DNA from: Iris pallida
Taxonomy: Eukaryota; Streptophyta; Magnoliopsida; Asparagales; Iridaceae
Length of the DNA stretch: 64,000 nucleotides
Assembly (NCBI GenBank): GCA_029216955.1
Contig: JANAVB010023996.1
Coordinates: forward strand, 11,741,125-11,805,124
Reading direction: 5' to 3'
Shown here in pieces: positions 11,764 to 21,438 of the stretch (position 1 is the stretch's first letter; each line of letters starts with the position of its first letter). The notes beneath the pieces are model-generated. The model saw nothing but the letters and a program-made list of their open reading frames with translations. It had not been told where the DNA came from and ran no database searches. The translations under genes were made by a program, and so were the position numbers.

Positions 11764-12793
11764 ATCCTACCCACCTTATAAAAATTTCGTCATCGAAATT
11801 AAGATGATCGTACCCCCTTCTAGGTCAAACATAGCCAAGGGTCAATCACTAGTCAATTTTCTCAACATCCTAGTACTTGGTTATCAGCTGGTCAACTTCT
11901 TAGGATTTATCTGTGCTAGCTACCTAAGTGTTGGCAACTAGGGATTAGCAAAAGAAAACTTCTATAATAGGCTAGCTCTTAACTTCCCAACCATAACTAA
12001 ATACCTACAAGCTAAGCACACCAATCCCAAATACCACATATATATAAGCTCAAGAACAACAACCCATCACATATATCCTAGGTATATCATCTGCAATCTA
12101 TATGTATATAGGCCTCTCAGTCTTAGGTGAACTACAGCTATACTCAAGGACATGCTCTGGTCACTGGGTGCCTTACTGGAAGGATAAAGGAAAATAATAA
12201 TTAATCATCAAGGTTGTATGGCATACTAACATCCTATATGTGTAAACTGGTTGGTACAGGAGAATAATCTGCAATGGGTTACTATTCTAGCACTAATGCT
12301 AACTATCACCTCTAGGGTACAGACACTCTACAAGTCACCATATCATTATACTATGAAGGTACTACCTATGAATAAGCTCTACAAAACTAGAATATCCTTA
12401 CTCCCAAGTCATTTATAACAATCAAAAGGGTATGATGTTCAAAAACCTTCAAGATACAATCTGATAATCATATGCGTCTGTCCAAAATTATGTTGCTCGG
12501 AGTCTTCGTCATGCTAGTGAGCAAGGCTACGATAATCACATAGTCCTTGACTAAGATACATACCTCTAGGTTCATGGTATTTAAAATTTTCGTATTGCCG
12601 CATGCGACGGTGAAAACCTTAAATTCTCACATCCGAGAAATACGTCCAAAATCTGACTACGTGTCCTCACTATGCCAACTAACACGACTATCGAAGATTC
12701 TAGATCCTATGATTTAGGTGACCTAGCCCATATGATTTTCTCAGAAAGGAAAAAAAAAGAAAATAAACATAACAAAAGATCAACATAACAAAA

Positions 12794-13193
12794 TTAATCA
12801 ATCAACAAGGAACAGATGGAACCAGATTTCAAGGTAGTTATAAAAGACAATTTCGAGAATGGAATTGAGAAGAACGGAACTTGCAGCAAGATCTCCAATG
12901 GTCTGTACATCCTTGACCTCGCCCTGCTAGTTTCCCCTGGTCTGCTGCTGATGCTACATGAATCATTGCTGCTGAGAGAAATCAGAAATGACAGGAGAAA
13001 ATCTCTGTACAGATAGAGGTGCACCTCTAATGTAGCAGAAACGCCAACCTGAGTCGGCACAACAGAAGCTGCGGTCTCGAGGCCCTGATGAACAGGACGA
13101 GAGGTGGCCAGTCTCTCGATAGTATCCCCCGAACCGAAGTGATGAGATCATGTCTTCATAACCATCATGAAGACAGATCAAAACAAGAAACAA
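12794..13193 (-). pseudogene. Possible gag N-terminal remnant (LARD-2)
   Basis: Two overlapping minus-strand frames (88 and 76 residues) lie about 190 bp inside the primer site, where chromovirus gag normally starts. The composition (Ser, Pro, Val, Thr, with a VVPTQVGVSATLEV stretch) resembles the variable N-terminus of Tekay-type Gag. No capsid core, zinc knuckle or protease follows. The frames are mutually shifted, so no single reading frame survives. This is a positional and compositional argument; a profile search would be needed to be sure. The frame is not expected to yield a working protein. Confidence 0.35.
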
Positions 13194-13378
13194 TTTCTGA
13201 GATGAAGCAAAATTTCAAAGGAGATCAGTTTATATCCAAGGGAAACAACAAGCAGCAAATTTAGAAAAAAAGGGATCTGATAAGGAGTTTTTTCCTAATG
13301 TGATTGAGTACCTTCAATTATCCTAATCCTACTGCAGGCTGTAGTGATACTCTAGTTCGAATACCACTACATAAACTC

Positions 13379-13396
13379 GACCTGCATGGGCCACCA
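13379..13396 (-). promoter_or_regulatory. Primer-binding site, tRNA-Ile(AAU) type (LARD-2)
   Basis: The minus strand reads TGGTGGCCCATGCAGGTC, identical to LARD-1, with a 9-nt spacer to the LTR that starts at 13406. Confidence 0.75.
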
Positions 13397-14199
13397 CTAA
13401 AAACGTGTCACGACCCGCACCCACTGTGAGGGTACGAGAGCGTAACAACGTCCAGCCTACGCTCGCAGTGTCGGCGGTAGAACGCTGTTCTAGGTCATGA
13501 ACTATAACTAACATAATATGAATGCTCTCCATAAGGAGGCCAACACAGAGGTACAACTCAATCACAATCTAGAGATAGAATATGGCACGATAAAATAGAT
13601 AAGAGAATCCTCAACTGAGGTACAACAGAAATGAAATACAAGTCTATTATCACTAAAAATATACAACTCTAAAAGCAAGGACAACAGCTAAACATGAAAA
13701 GAACAGTCTAAGCTATCTATACTATGCAAGGGTATCATCCTCAGCAGCTGCCTGAACCTCTCCAGGGGTCCAGGTCGCGAGTGTCATCTAGACGAGCTCC
13801 AAGTAAGGGGTGCAGGGTTCCTCATCATCCTCTGTAAAATTTTCAACAGGGCCAGTCAGGACAGGAGGGAGAACAGTACATCTCAATAGTTCATAGCAGG
13901 TTAGAAAATATAATCATACAGTAAAATAAGATATAGATACTGAAGGAATGCAGTATGTAAACAGAGAGAGAACTGTAATAGAAATATCAACTATAAGTAG
14001 AGGGCTACCAGTGACTAGTGATTTTGAGCACAAAGTCGACATGTGAACGGCTTGATTTGTACATGGCTATACTAAAGAGAGGTACATGGCTATTCTACTT
14101 TAGAATTGTTCACATGGCTATTTATACTCCCCTGTATCCCCAACTAATACACAAGGATCCAACCAGGTTATGTTATGATTCTATGTAACAGCCCTCGAA

Positions 14200-14334
14200 G
14201 GGTGGTAAGCCCCCATAGGGTGATATGCCCCCAAAGGGTGATATGCCCCCGAAGGTTGGTAAGCCTCCAAAGGGTGATATGCCCCCAAAGGGTGATAAGC
14301 CCCCAAAGGGTGATATGCCCCCGAAGGGTGGTAC
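14200..14334. repeat. 18-bp tandem repeat, about 7.5 copies
   Basis: The unit is GGGTGATATGCCCCCAAA with variants. Because 18 is a multiple of three, all frames stay open and give repetitive peptides (GGISPF on minus, PQRVIC on plus). It lies in an LTR, so I treat it as a minisatellite and not a gene. Confidence 0.9.
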
Positions 14335-15554
14335 ATAGTAGTCCCATAAATGGGAATTCTGATAGACCCAATAAATGGGATAAGGATTCAGAGAAGACTC
14401 TGTGATCATATGAGTATATGTCACAAGTGATCAAAGAACCAAAGAAGCATATGATACGCCATGTAAGTGAAACGCACAGAACATAGAGTACCCGATGCTC
14501 CCTGAAGGGATAACATCTCAAGAAGGGATCCATATAATACTAATCCGTGTGACCAACGTGACAGTATCAAGTAAAGTAATTTAATGCAGGAAATAATTCT
14601 AAGCAGGATATGAAATGATCAGAGAATGTACTCGCCTCGTATCTGAATGTCTGAAGCAAATGTACTATCCGAGATGAGATACCTGACTTCTATTTAGAGC
14701 AACACAAGTCAAGCTGTATACAGGGGATGATAATAGTAATCTACAATGCATCTGCATGCTGTCTAGGTCAAACTAGACTAAAGTCAACACTTGGACAACT
14801 CTAGTCAACCATACTAGTCAAACTAGGTCAACTCCTAGCCCAACAAGTCTAATAAGTATCACTAGGACTAACCAAGCCTAGTCTAGCAATCACACACCAA
14901 TCACAAGTCATACTAGACTACCAACACACAATCATTGGTGTATTCATACCATACACATAGGCCTTATGCCCTATAATCCACATCACACATATTTCATATA
15001 TTATATATATTTATCTATATACACATACATATATATATCAATAGGAAACCTCTATTTATCACTTTAACACATTTAGCCATATGTAATATATATATATATA
15101 GAGAGAGAGAGAAAAGAGCATGTGTATGTGTTCATGAAAATGCACAAGAGCATGTGGGTGTGATGATTTTCAGAAATATGTGCGTGTTGAAGAAAACAGT
15201 ATAGTGTGAAGGGTGACTGTTTGTGGGTGTGGGTTAGGCTTGAACCTGTGTTCAAGTGTCAAATGAAAAACAGTGTAGCAGTGTCTATGAGAATCAGTCC
15301 TAGGCAATAGGAATAGAAATCAGTAATCAATTGTACCTATGAAAATAGTGAGCTAACAAGTGTCCAGTAGAACACAAGGAAACATTTATGTGTATGGCAA
15401 TGGGATAACCTGTGTACAATGATCCTGAATACAGGAACAGTGAGCAAAATAGGATGAAAACTCAGAGAACTATCATAGGAATTTAGTGAATGGGAAAACA
15501 GGAATTTAATGTACATTAGAAAATAGTGATATAGGAATCAACCTATTTAATCAA

Positions 15555-15559
15555 ACAGT
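15555..15559. other. Target-site duplication of Tat-1, left (ACAGT)
   Basis: ACAGT directly precedes the Tat-1 LTR and is repeated at 26528-26532 directly after it. Removing Tat-1 and one copy rejoins the LARD-2 LTR. Confidence 0.9.
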
Positions 15560-15586
15560 TGTAGAAGCATGGAAAATATTACTTTT

Positions 15587-15638
15587 AGTCCTACATCGGA
15601 AAGGAGAAGAAGAAAGGGCTTACTCCATTCTGTAAATA
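15587..15638 (+). promoter_or_regulatory. snRNA-like USE plus degraded TATA (5' LTR)
   Basis: AGTCCTACATCG (15587-15598) differs by one base from the plant snRNA upstream sequence element consensus RTCCCACATCG. It is followed after 32 bp by TGTAAATA (15631-15638). The 3' LTR has an intact TATAAATA at the same place, so this box has mutated after insertion or during replication. Confidence 0.5.
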
Positions 15639-15697
15639 GAGCCCCCTTACCTCCTTTGAAAAGGGCACCAACTTCTCTTCCCTCCTTCCAAACTTGG

Positions 15698-15880
15698 ACT
15701 CTTCCTATTGCGCACCTTCGGGTGCTAAGTAGAAGAAGTCTAGGGCAGCGCGGGCTCTTCGGGCTCAGTCAGCTGTCCCAACCTCTGACCATCACGAGCG
15801 TCCCGCTAAGTGGGCCTCTGATGGAAAGTTGTACAAAGCCGCTCGTGTCCAGCCCCCGGCGGCAAACGGACAGAGTGGTT
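15698..15880 (+). repeat. LTR segment homologous to the element's own gag
   Basis: The segment aligns with 18365-18556 inside the gag frame. Shared blocks include TCTAGGGCAGCGCGGGCTC, CCCAACCTCT, GGGCCTCTGA and CAGCCCCCGGCGGCAAACGG. One frame still reads RVQPPAANGQSG, as in Gag. Small gaps break the frame elsewhere. The same segment is in the 3' LTR (24643-24825). Confidence 0.88.
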
Positions 15881-16027
15881 CTCAAGTGTCTCCCAACAAA
15901 GATCGAGGGCAAGTGCTTCTATTAGCCCCACATCAGGGAGCAAACATGATACCTACGCACTCGTGTGTTCGGGATACCCGGGCCCACAAAGCGAGTGCAC
16001 GGGCTGATCAAGACATTCCTCATGCGA

Positions 16028-16216
16028 GTCATGAGACGTCCTTCATGCGGCTCGGTCATGAGACATTCCTCATGCAGCTCGGTCATGAGACGTCCTTCAT
16101 GCGGCTTGGTCATGAGACGTCCTTCATGCGGCTCGGTCATGAGACGTCCTTCATGCGGCTCGGTCATGAGACGTCCTTCATGCGGCTCGATCATGAAACG
16201 TTCTTCATGCGGCACA
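16028..16216 (+). repeat. 27-bp tandem repeat, seven copies (5' LTR)
   Basis: The unit is GTCATGAGACGTCCTTCATGCGGCTCG-like, each carrying CATGCGG. Its length is a multiple of three, so it produces repetitive open frames (GHETSFMRL and others) on both strands that are unlikely to be real proteins. Confidence 0.93.
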
Positions 16217-16513
16217 GAACTCAGGAAGCTTCATGCGGCTCAAAATCAGACGAGCTTCATGCGGCTCAGGAGTCCCATGCGGCTCAAACACATAGGCAGC
16301 TCGAGTAAACTCCATGCGGCTCAGAGAGAGAGGCCACGTGGCATTCAAAATAGCTGTGCTCAACGTCTGGACGCATTTAATGTTCTGACGGCTGACAGAT
16401 GACAGACCTGACATAAAGTTGTCATAATGACTGACACGAAAAGCAGAATTTTTCTAGGAAATAAGGAAAATCTTCACCAATACGGCACTGTCTACCAAGC
16501 TTCGAGGCAGGTC

Positions 16514-16830
16514 CATGCGGCCAGACTAGACGAGTTCATGCGGCCAGTGCAAAGAAATCTATGCGGTTCAAACCATGAAGGCCCCCATGCGGCTCAGCCA
16601 TGAAGAAACCCATGCGGCTCGGCCATGAAGACTCTCGTGCGGCTCGGCCATGAACATATTCATGCGGCTCGGTCATGAACATATTCATGCGGCTCGGTCA
16701 TGACAACCTTCATGCGGTTCGAGTGTAGAGACTATTCATGCGGCTCGGTCATGAAATCTTCCATGCGGCTCGGTCATGACGACCTTCATGTGGCCCAAAT
16801 ATGAACACTCCTCATGCGGCTCAATAATGA
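16514..16830 (+). repeat. Dispersed CATGCGG array (5' LTR)
   Basis: About a dozen CATGCGG (or one-base variants) occur at irregular 20-35-bp intervals, mostly in the context CATGCGGCTCGGTCATGA. It looks like a decayed extension of the 27-bp array. Confidence 0.85.
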
Positions 16831-17098
16831 TGACAGGACATGTGTCCTAAACATAATCAAATTTTGGGTCAGATTCTAATAATTTGGGACATGTGGCAGG
16901 AGAATGAATTAAATTGATTCATTTAGATTTGCAGACATCAGCAAATCATCATGATGGAGATTTATTGCAATCAACATTTATTATTGATGGGATTTGGCAT
17001 AATCCACATTAATGGTCCAGATCCTTCACACTCAAGACTAATGGTCCAGATTGATCAATCACCAGGCTGCCGCCACTTTGAAGAACGGGTAATCAGCC

Positions 17099-17132
17099 AA
17101 ACCCTAATGATGCTTCCCCACTATTATAAATA
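17099..17132 (+). promoter_or_regulatory. Telo-box and TATA box (Tat-1 5' LTR)
   Basis: AAACCCTAA at 17099-17107 lies just upstream of TATAAATA at 17125-17132. It is the best core promoter of the LTR: transcription would start near 17160, leaving a purine-rich R/U5 of about 0.4 kb before the primer site. The 3' LTR has the same pair at 26051-26084. Confidence 0.65.
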
Positions 17133-17565
17133 GCAGGGTGCCATTCCCTTGCAAAAGACACAGGGTCAGAGAAAAAAAAAGAAGAGAGAAAAAGGTCGGC
17201 AACAAAAGAATAAAAAAAACAGAAAAGAAGAGAGAGATATACATAGAGAGAGCTCCCCCTTTTCTTGATATTCACAGAGAGAGAGAAGCCAGAAGAGCAA
17301 CCCGAGGAGAGTAAGAAGAGCCTTTCTTCGTCAACGCCGAGCAGATCTTCCCCGAGCCAAGGCTGCATACCGATCGTCCAAGGAGTAAGGCAGAGCGGCC
17401 GTCGCTTTCCCGAGCCTCTATCGTCACCCTCCAGAATCAAAAATAAATAATCGTACTTAGTCTGCTGTACCTAGGTTTTCGTCCCTAGGCTTTCTTTGTA
17501 CGAGCGAGTTTGTATTGTGAGTCTAAGTTCAGTCCTCCGATAATTGTTCTGTTCTTTTACAATCA

Positions 17566-17772
17566 ATGGCAAACACGATGGCGACTCTGCTGGGGACTAA
17601 CTTCTCCACGGCTGAGGAGTTGGTGACGCAATCGGATGCAGCCAAACTTGGCTCCACACAACAGAAGATGGTCGTCCGCTTCGAACCACAGGCGTTCGAA
17701 GAGATGCTCTCTGAAGGCAGCACTGGCCCGGTCCAGAAACGTACCCGCACCACGAAGGCTCGCAAAGAGTAG
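17566..17772 (+). CDS. 5' segment of the Gag frame, starting in the LTR and ending at TAG
   Basis: This is a 68-codon frame with ATGs at 17566 (inside the LTR end) and 17578 (overlapping the primer site, with A at -3 and G at +4, a good plant start context). It ends at TAG 17770-17772. The next 103 codons up to the ATG at 18082 are open and in the same frame, so this is probably the true N-terminus of the Gag polyprotein, cut off by one nonsense codon. The peptide (MATLLGTNFSTAEELV...) has no domain I recognise. Alternatively it is a short upstream frame and Gag starts further downstream. Confidence 0.5.
   Translation: MANTMATLLGTNFSTAEELVTQSDAAKLGSTQQKMVVRFEPQAFEEMLSEGSTGPVQKRTRTTKARKE
17579..17596 (+). 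promoter_or_regulatory. Primer-binding site, tRNA-Arg type (Tat-1)
   Basis: TGGCGACTCTGCTGGGGA lies 3 bp after the LTR end. This is the form described for Ogre/Tat elements and assigned to tRNA-Arg. The ATG at 17578 overlaps it, so the primer site is also read as codons for ATLLG. Confidence 0.75.
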
Positions 17773-17989
17773 AGGCCAAAGTCATTTGCTCCTCCCCAAG
17801 CCCTCAATGGGATACCCTCGGTCGTTCAAGACGATGAGAAAGATTCTTCTGCGGCCCCACTTCAGATCGCAGACACCTCTGCTGTCCCCAAGTCCGACAG
17901 AAGAAAACACTATGATGCTGGACTTGCAGGGGCAAAGAGGGTCTCTGCTCAACCTGAGCCACAGAGGGGTATTAGCCGCAGAAAGAAAA

Positions 17990-18310
17990 TCCATGCGGCC
18001 ACAACCGTCAACCACACGAAGAAAACTCATACGGCCACTTCTGTCAGCCGCATAACTTATGCAGCTACAGTTTCCAACCGCATGGATGAGATTCCTACGG
18101 CTAGTAAAGTCAACCGCTTGCAGAAAACCCATGCGGCCACAGATGCCAACCGCATGCGGACAGCCTGCACGGCCGTGACTCCTAACCGCATAAGAACTCG
18201 TCCCACAGCAGAAGACAGTCGCATGCAGATAGCCTGCACGGCACCCAACGCTAGCCGCATAGCGTCTCTACCGCGCTTCTCTCGATCAGTTTTCGACCGA
18301 CTCTCATGCG
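17990..18310 (+). repeat. CATGCGG/CCGCATG motif cluster inside gag
   Basis: CATGCGG, its reverse complement CCGCATG, and one-base variants recur roughly every 20-40 bp, including the palindrome ACCGCATGCGGA near 18150. It encodes a Thr/Ala/Arg-rich N-terminal part of Gag with repeated NRM/NRI motifs. The same heptamer dominates the LTR arrays. Confidence 0.75.
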
Positions 18311-21300
18311 GTCCTAACTCTGATCACTTTCTGGATGAAAATCCAGACTCTGTGATACCTAATGTGGACTCTTCCTATTACGCACCCACAAGTGCTAAAA
18401 AGAAAAAGTCTAGGGCAGCGCGGGCTCATCAAGTCCAGACAGCTGCCCCAACCTCTAACTATCAGGGCGTCCCGCTGAGTATCACGCGGGCCTCTGACGG
18501 GAAGTTGTATAAAACCACTCGAGTCCAGCCCCCGGCGGCAAACGGACAAAGTGGTCCCTCTGACCTGCGTGAAGCTATCCTCCACAAACGCAAGGAAAGA
18601 GAAGGAGCCTCAGCGTGCAGAGAGTCCTCACAGGGACATTACTGCACCAAGATTATCGTCAACTGCTGTTGCAACAACACGGCAGTAACGGAAGACCGGC
18701 CATCCGTCTTCCAAAGATTACAACATCCGAGCTCGGAAGACGAGGCACCTCCCGTTGCCTCTTGCAATTCCGCGCGAAAAGTCCCCGTGGAGGGGAGAGG
18801 GAAGAAGACAAGCATCTCCAGCCCAAAGGTGTCAACTATTGCAGCTAAGAAGCCGTCGTCTAAAGGATTATCCTCTACTGGAGTATTCCAACACACCCAT
18901 TCAAAGACGAAAACTGCTGCAGTAGGAAGTTTGCCGTCTACGTCATTGGGGGTCGTTGGAACTGGGGGTAGCTCTCCTCCGAACATCCACGACAACCCGA
19001 CATTCCAAGAAGACGGACTGGAGGAAGCAAATCCTCAAACGGGTACAACAGATATCGACGTCCCCGAGGACATCCTAAACGAAGCAGGCTCAGAAGCTGG
19101 GGGTACTGCCCCTTCCGAGTCCGAACCTGAAGAAAACATACCCACATATCCTGATGATTTCTCGATGCATGAGTATGACTCGGAGAGCACGTCCGCCACC
19201 ACTCCTTCTGTCACTCCTCACGTGAGGACGGCATTCATGACGGACAACAGCCAAGGCGGTTCCGGCGATCGCCAATGTATCGACACTTTGGAGGCCATAC
19301 TGCACGCCTTGGTCAAGTCTGTGGACGAGATCAAAGCAACGCTTCCTACTTTGCAGGGAGTGATACCTGGTCAGACAAGCGTGGGTCCCACGAACAACAT
19401 AGATTCAAATTCAGCGGCACCAAACCCGGGCAATAATGCTCCCGAGATAACGGCTCCTACCGCGACAGATGAGGCTCGAGAAGTAAGAAGAGAGGTTCAG
19501 GAGCTCCGAGCAATGTTCCAAGCCCGAGAAAACTCTCAAGACCTCAGAATACAGCAACCATATCCTGCTGAATGGAGGGATGTTCCCTTTCCCCCAAGAT
19601 ATAAACCGTTCAATATCAACCCATATGACGGCAAAACTTCAGCAAGCCGGTACATCACTTATTTTGAGGTCACTACCGACCATCTGCCCCATGATGACGC
19701 CATCCTCACACGGTTATTCATTGGGGCACTGGAAGGAGTCGCCTTCGATTGGTACCGCAACCTGCCAGACAATTGCATTCACTCCTTCGCTGGCTTCAAG
19801 CGCTTGTTCTTGGAGAGGTTCTACGAGGTAGGGCAGGACGTCACGATGTCTACCCTCATGGATGTCGTTCAAGGAGAGAAAGAGCTGACGAGGAATTACA
19901 TTGAGCGGTTTCGTCAAACCGCAATGAAGTTGCCATCTGGCAACCCGGACTCTTCCTTGATTGAAATTTGCCAAAAGAGATTACTCCCGACAATTAGTCT
20001 CTGGATGGGCGAAAGCCAATTCAAGGACTGGAAGGCTTTTATCATCAGCGCTACAAGTGCCGAAGAACGATTGAAGAAAGCTCGCCAGCTGGGGTTACAT
20101 ATCTCAGAGGGAGAGAACAAGGGGAAGCGTCCCAATGCCAGCAGCGACAATGGGGGTAGCCCCTCCAACAACCGGGACAACAGAGGCAAGCAGGATATGG
20201 TGACCGATACAGCCCAGAAACCCGAGCCACAGCCAGCAGACAAACAATGGCCTCAAATCACTTATTCTTTCGAAGACGGCCACGTCAAGCCTATCTTGGA
20301 CATGCTTATACAAGGGGACAGAATTCAGCTTCCTCCACCAAGGTGGGAACCTCGGCCGGCTGATTTGGAAAATCCGAAATTCTGCCATTACCACCGCTAT
20401 GTCCACCATGCTACACACGACTGCTACCAACTGAAACGGTATATCCAGAACCTCATCGATTCGAACGCTCTGGCTATCGACTTTGAGGAGGTAACCGTAG
20501 CAGCCAACATGGTGTCCGTACAATTCGGCCATTTCCCTCCAACAGAGACTCAAGACGGTGTCATACCCATCCCTCTGGCAACGATGGAAATCGCTAATCT
20601 TTTGCCCACCCGTGATCAAACTCCCGGTTTAGTACCTCTCACCACATCACGAGGGGAAATCATGTGGGTTCATCCGGACCTAATCCACGAGGTGACTCAG
20701 CCCACTTTACCTTCTAAAAAGAAAAGTGGAAAGGTCAGATCATGCCGCACCACCTCGACAGAGAAGGAGGAAGTCTCAGCTGTCACTACTCGATCTGGAG
20801 CACAAGCCCAACCAGTGGCCGAGAATCCGACTAATGATCAGCAACCCACAAACGCTGATACTCCGGGACCGGCTCAGCCTTCGACGACCGACAAGCCTAG
20901 GCCAAAGGAGACTCGCTTCGACAAATCCCTCCGAAAGGAGACACCTCAGGGGCTAGAAAGACCCTATAACTTCGACATCTTGGCTCAATTGGCCAATACA
21001 CCGGCCAAATTGTCTTTATACGAACTCCTGAGGCTCTCGAAGGATGTCCGCACAGCTTTAAGCGAGGCGCTCCAAAATGCCGACGCATATTTGGCTCAGG
21101 TCAACCTTACAGGAGATAACCAACCTGTAGAGCTCCAAGATAGTGCGTGTACAGGGGCAATGCCCAATATCGTCTTCTCTCCACAGGATATGCTCATCAA
21201 AACTAACCTGCACGATCGCCCATTGTACTATACTGGATACATCGGCGACGTAAAGGTAGACCGAATGCACATTGATCCTGGGTCCTCCATAAGCATCATT

Positions 21301-21438
21301 CTGAAGGGTCTGCTACATCATCTTCGTATTCCAATGCATCGCCTGACGCCTACAAGCACCGCCATTAGCGGTTTCAATTCGGGCAGGAGCTACCCAATAG
21401 GGAAGATTTGCTTGAAATGTCAGATTGGCGATCTCTAA
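18082..21438 (+). CDS. Gag-protease polyprotein (Tat-like), main open frame
   Basis: This is an 1,118-residue frame. Residues 1-80 are Thr/Arg-rich repeats. Residues about 95-160 correspond to the segment also present in the LTR. Residues about 160-480 are acidic and disordered. Residues about 500-670 form the Retrotrans_gag capsid core (PYDGKT...FIGALEGVAFDWYRNL...FLERFYE). At about 765-790 is a Cys/His motif CHYHR...HHATHDCYQLK in place of a classic CCHC knuckle, as in other Tat Gags. From about 1045 is the start of a retropepsin with catalytic Asp 1065 in DPGSS, where D-T/S-G is usual elsewhere. It ends at TAA 21436-21438, inside the protease, but the frame continues open beyond. The ATG at 18082 is simply the first after the upstream TAG and is preceded by 103 open codons. 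The product would build particles. Protease activity depends on reading past the stop. Confidence 0.85.
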   Translation: MDEIPTASKVNRLQKTHAATDANRMRTACTAVTPNRIRTRPTAEDSRMQIACTAPNASRIASLPRFSRSVFDRLSCGPNSDHFLDENPDSVIPNVDSSYYAPTSAKKKKSRAARAHQVQTAAPTSNYQGVPLSITRASDGKLYKTTRVQPPAANGQSGPSDLREAILHKRKEREGASACRESSQGHYCTKIIVNCCCNNTAVTEDRPSVFQRLQHPSSEDEAPPVASCNSARKVPVEGRGKKTSISSPKVSTIAAKKPSSKGLSSTGVFQHTHSKTKTAAVGSLPSTSLGVVGTGGSSPPNIHDNPTFQEDGLEEANPQTGTTDIDVPEDILNEAGSEAGGTAPSESEPEENIPTYPDDFSMHEYDSESTSATTPSVTPHVRTAFMTDNSQGGSGDRQCIDTLEAILHALVKSVDEIKATLPTLQGVIPGQTSVGPTNNIDSNSAAPNPGNNAPEITAPTATDEAREVRREVQELRAMFQARENSQDLRIQQPYPAEWRDVPFPPRYKPFNINPYDGKTSASRYITYFEVTTDHLPHDDAILTRLFIGALEGVAFDWYRNLPDNCIHSFAGFKRLFLERFYEVGQDVTMSTLMDVVQGEKELTRNYIERFRQTAMKLPSGNPDSSLIEICQKRLLPTISLWMGESQFKDWKAFIISATSAEERLKKARQLGLHISEGENKGKRPNASSDNGGSPSNNRDNRGKQDMVTDTAQKPEPQPADKQWPQITYSFEDGHVKPILDMLIQGDRIQLPPPRWEPRPADLENPKFCHYHRYVHHATHDCYQLKRYIQNLIDSNALAIDFEEVTVAANMVSVQFGHFPPTETQDGVIPIPLATMEIANLLPTRDQTPGLVPLTTSRGEIMWVHPDLIHEVTQPTLPSKKKSGKVRSCRTTSTEKEEVSAVTTRSGAQAQPVAENPTNDQQPTNADTPGPAQPSTTDKPRPKETRFDKSLRKETPQGLERPYNFDILAQLANTPAKLSLYELLRLSKDVRTALSEALQNADAYLAQVNLTGDNQPVELQDSACTGAMPNIVFSPQDMLIKTNLHDRPLYYTGYIGDVKVDRMHIDPGSSISIILKGLLHHLRIPMHRLTPTSTAISGFNSGRSYPIGKICLKCQIGDL

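Larger units (their letters stand above)
11764..13405 (-). mobile_element. LARD-2 internal region
   Basis: This 1,642-bp region starts (plus strand) with the reverse complement of an AATTTCGATGACGAAATTT-type 3'-end motif and ends with the tRNA-Ile-type primer site at 13379-13396. Apart from the gag-like trace at 12794-13193 I see no coding remnant. Confidence 0.85.
13406..15559 (-). mobile_element. LARD-2 right LTR, first part
   Basis: It begins TGTCACGACCCGCACCC and runs to the Tat-1 insertion point. It is non-coding, with an 18-bp tandem array at 14200-14334 and simple TA/GA tracts near 15080-15110. Confidence 0.88.
15560..17575 (+). mobile_element. Tat-1 5' LTR (2,016 bp)
   Basis: It starts TGTAGAAGC and ends GGCAAACA, matched by the 3' LTR. 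In order it holds an snRNA-like upstream element and a TATA-like box, a segment copied from gag (15698-15880), a 27-bp tandem array, a looser CATGCGG-rich array, a telo-box and a second TATA box at 17125, and a purine-rich leader. Confidence 0.93.

Noticed and set aside
14168..14533. Possible repeat protein around the 18-bp array on both strands
   Set aside because: The open frames are explained by the repeat length being divisible by three; there is no start context or domain.
16028..16216. CRISPR-like regular repeats
   Set aside because: Units are directly contiguous without unique spacers, and the setting is a plant LTR. It is a tandem minisatellite.
15829..16402. Repetitive proteins (GHETSFMRL and SCGSVMRRP repeats) in the Tat-1 LTR, also in the 3' LTR
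   Set aside because: The 27-bp unit keeps every frame open. They lie in the LTR upstream of the main TATA box and have no known domain, so they are more likely repeat artefacts.
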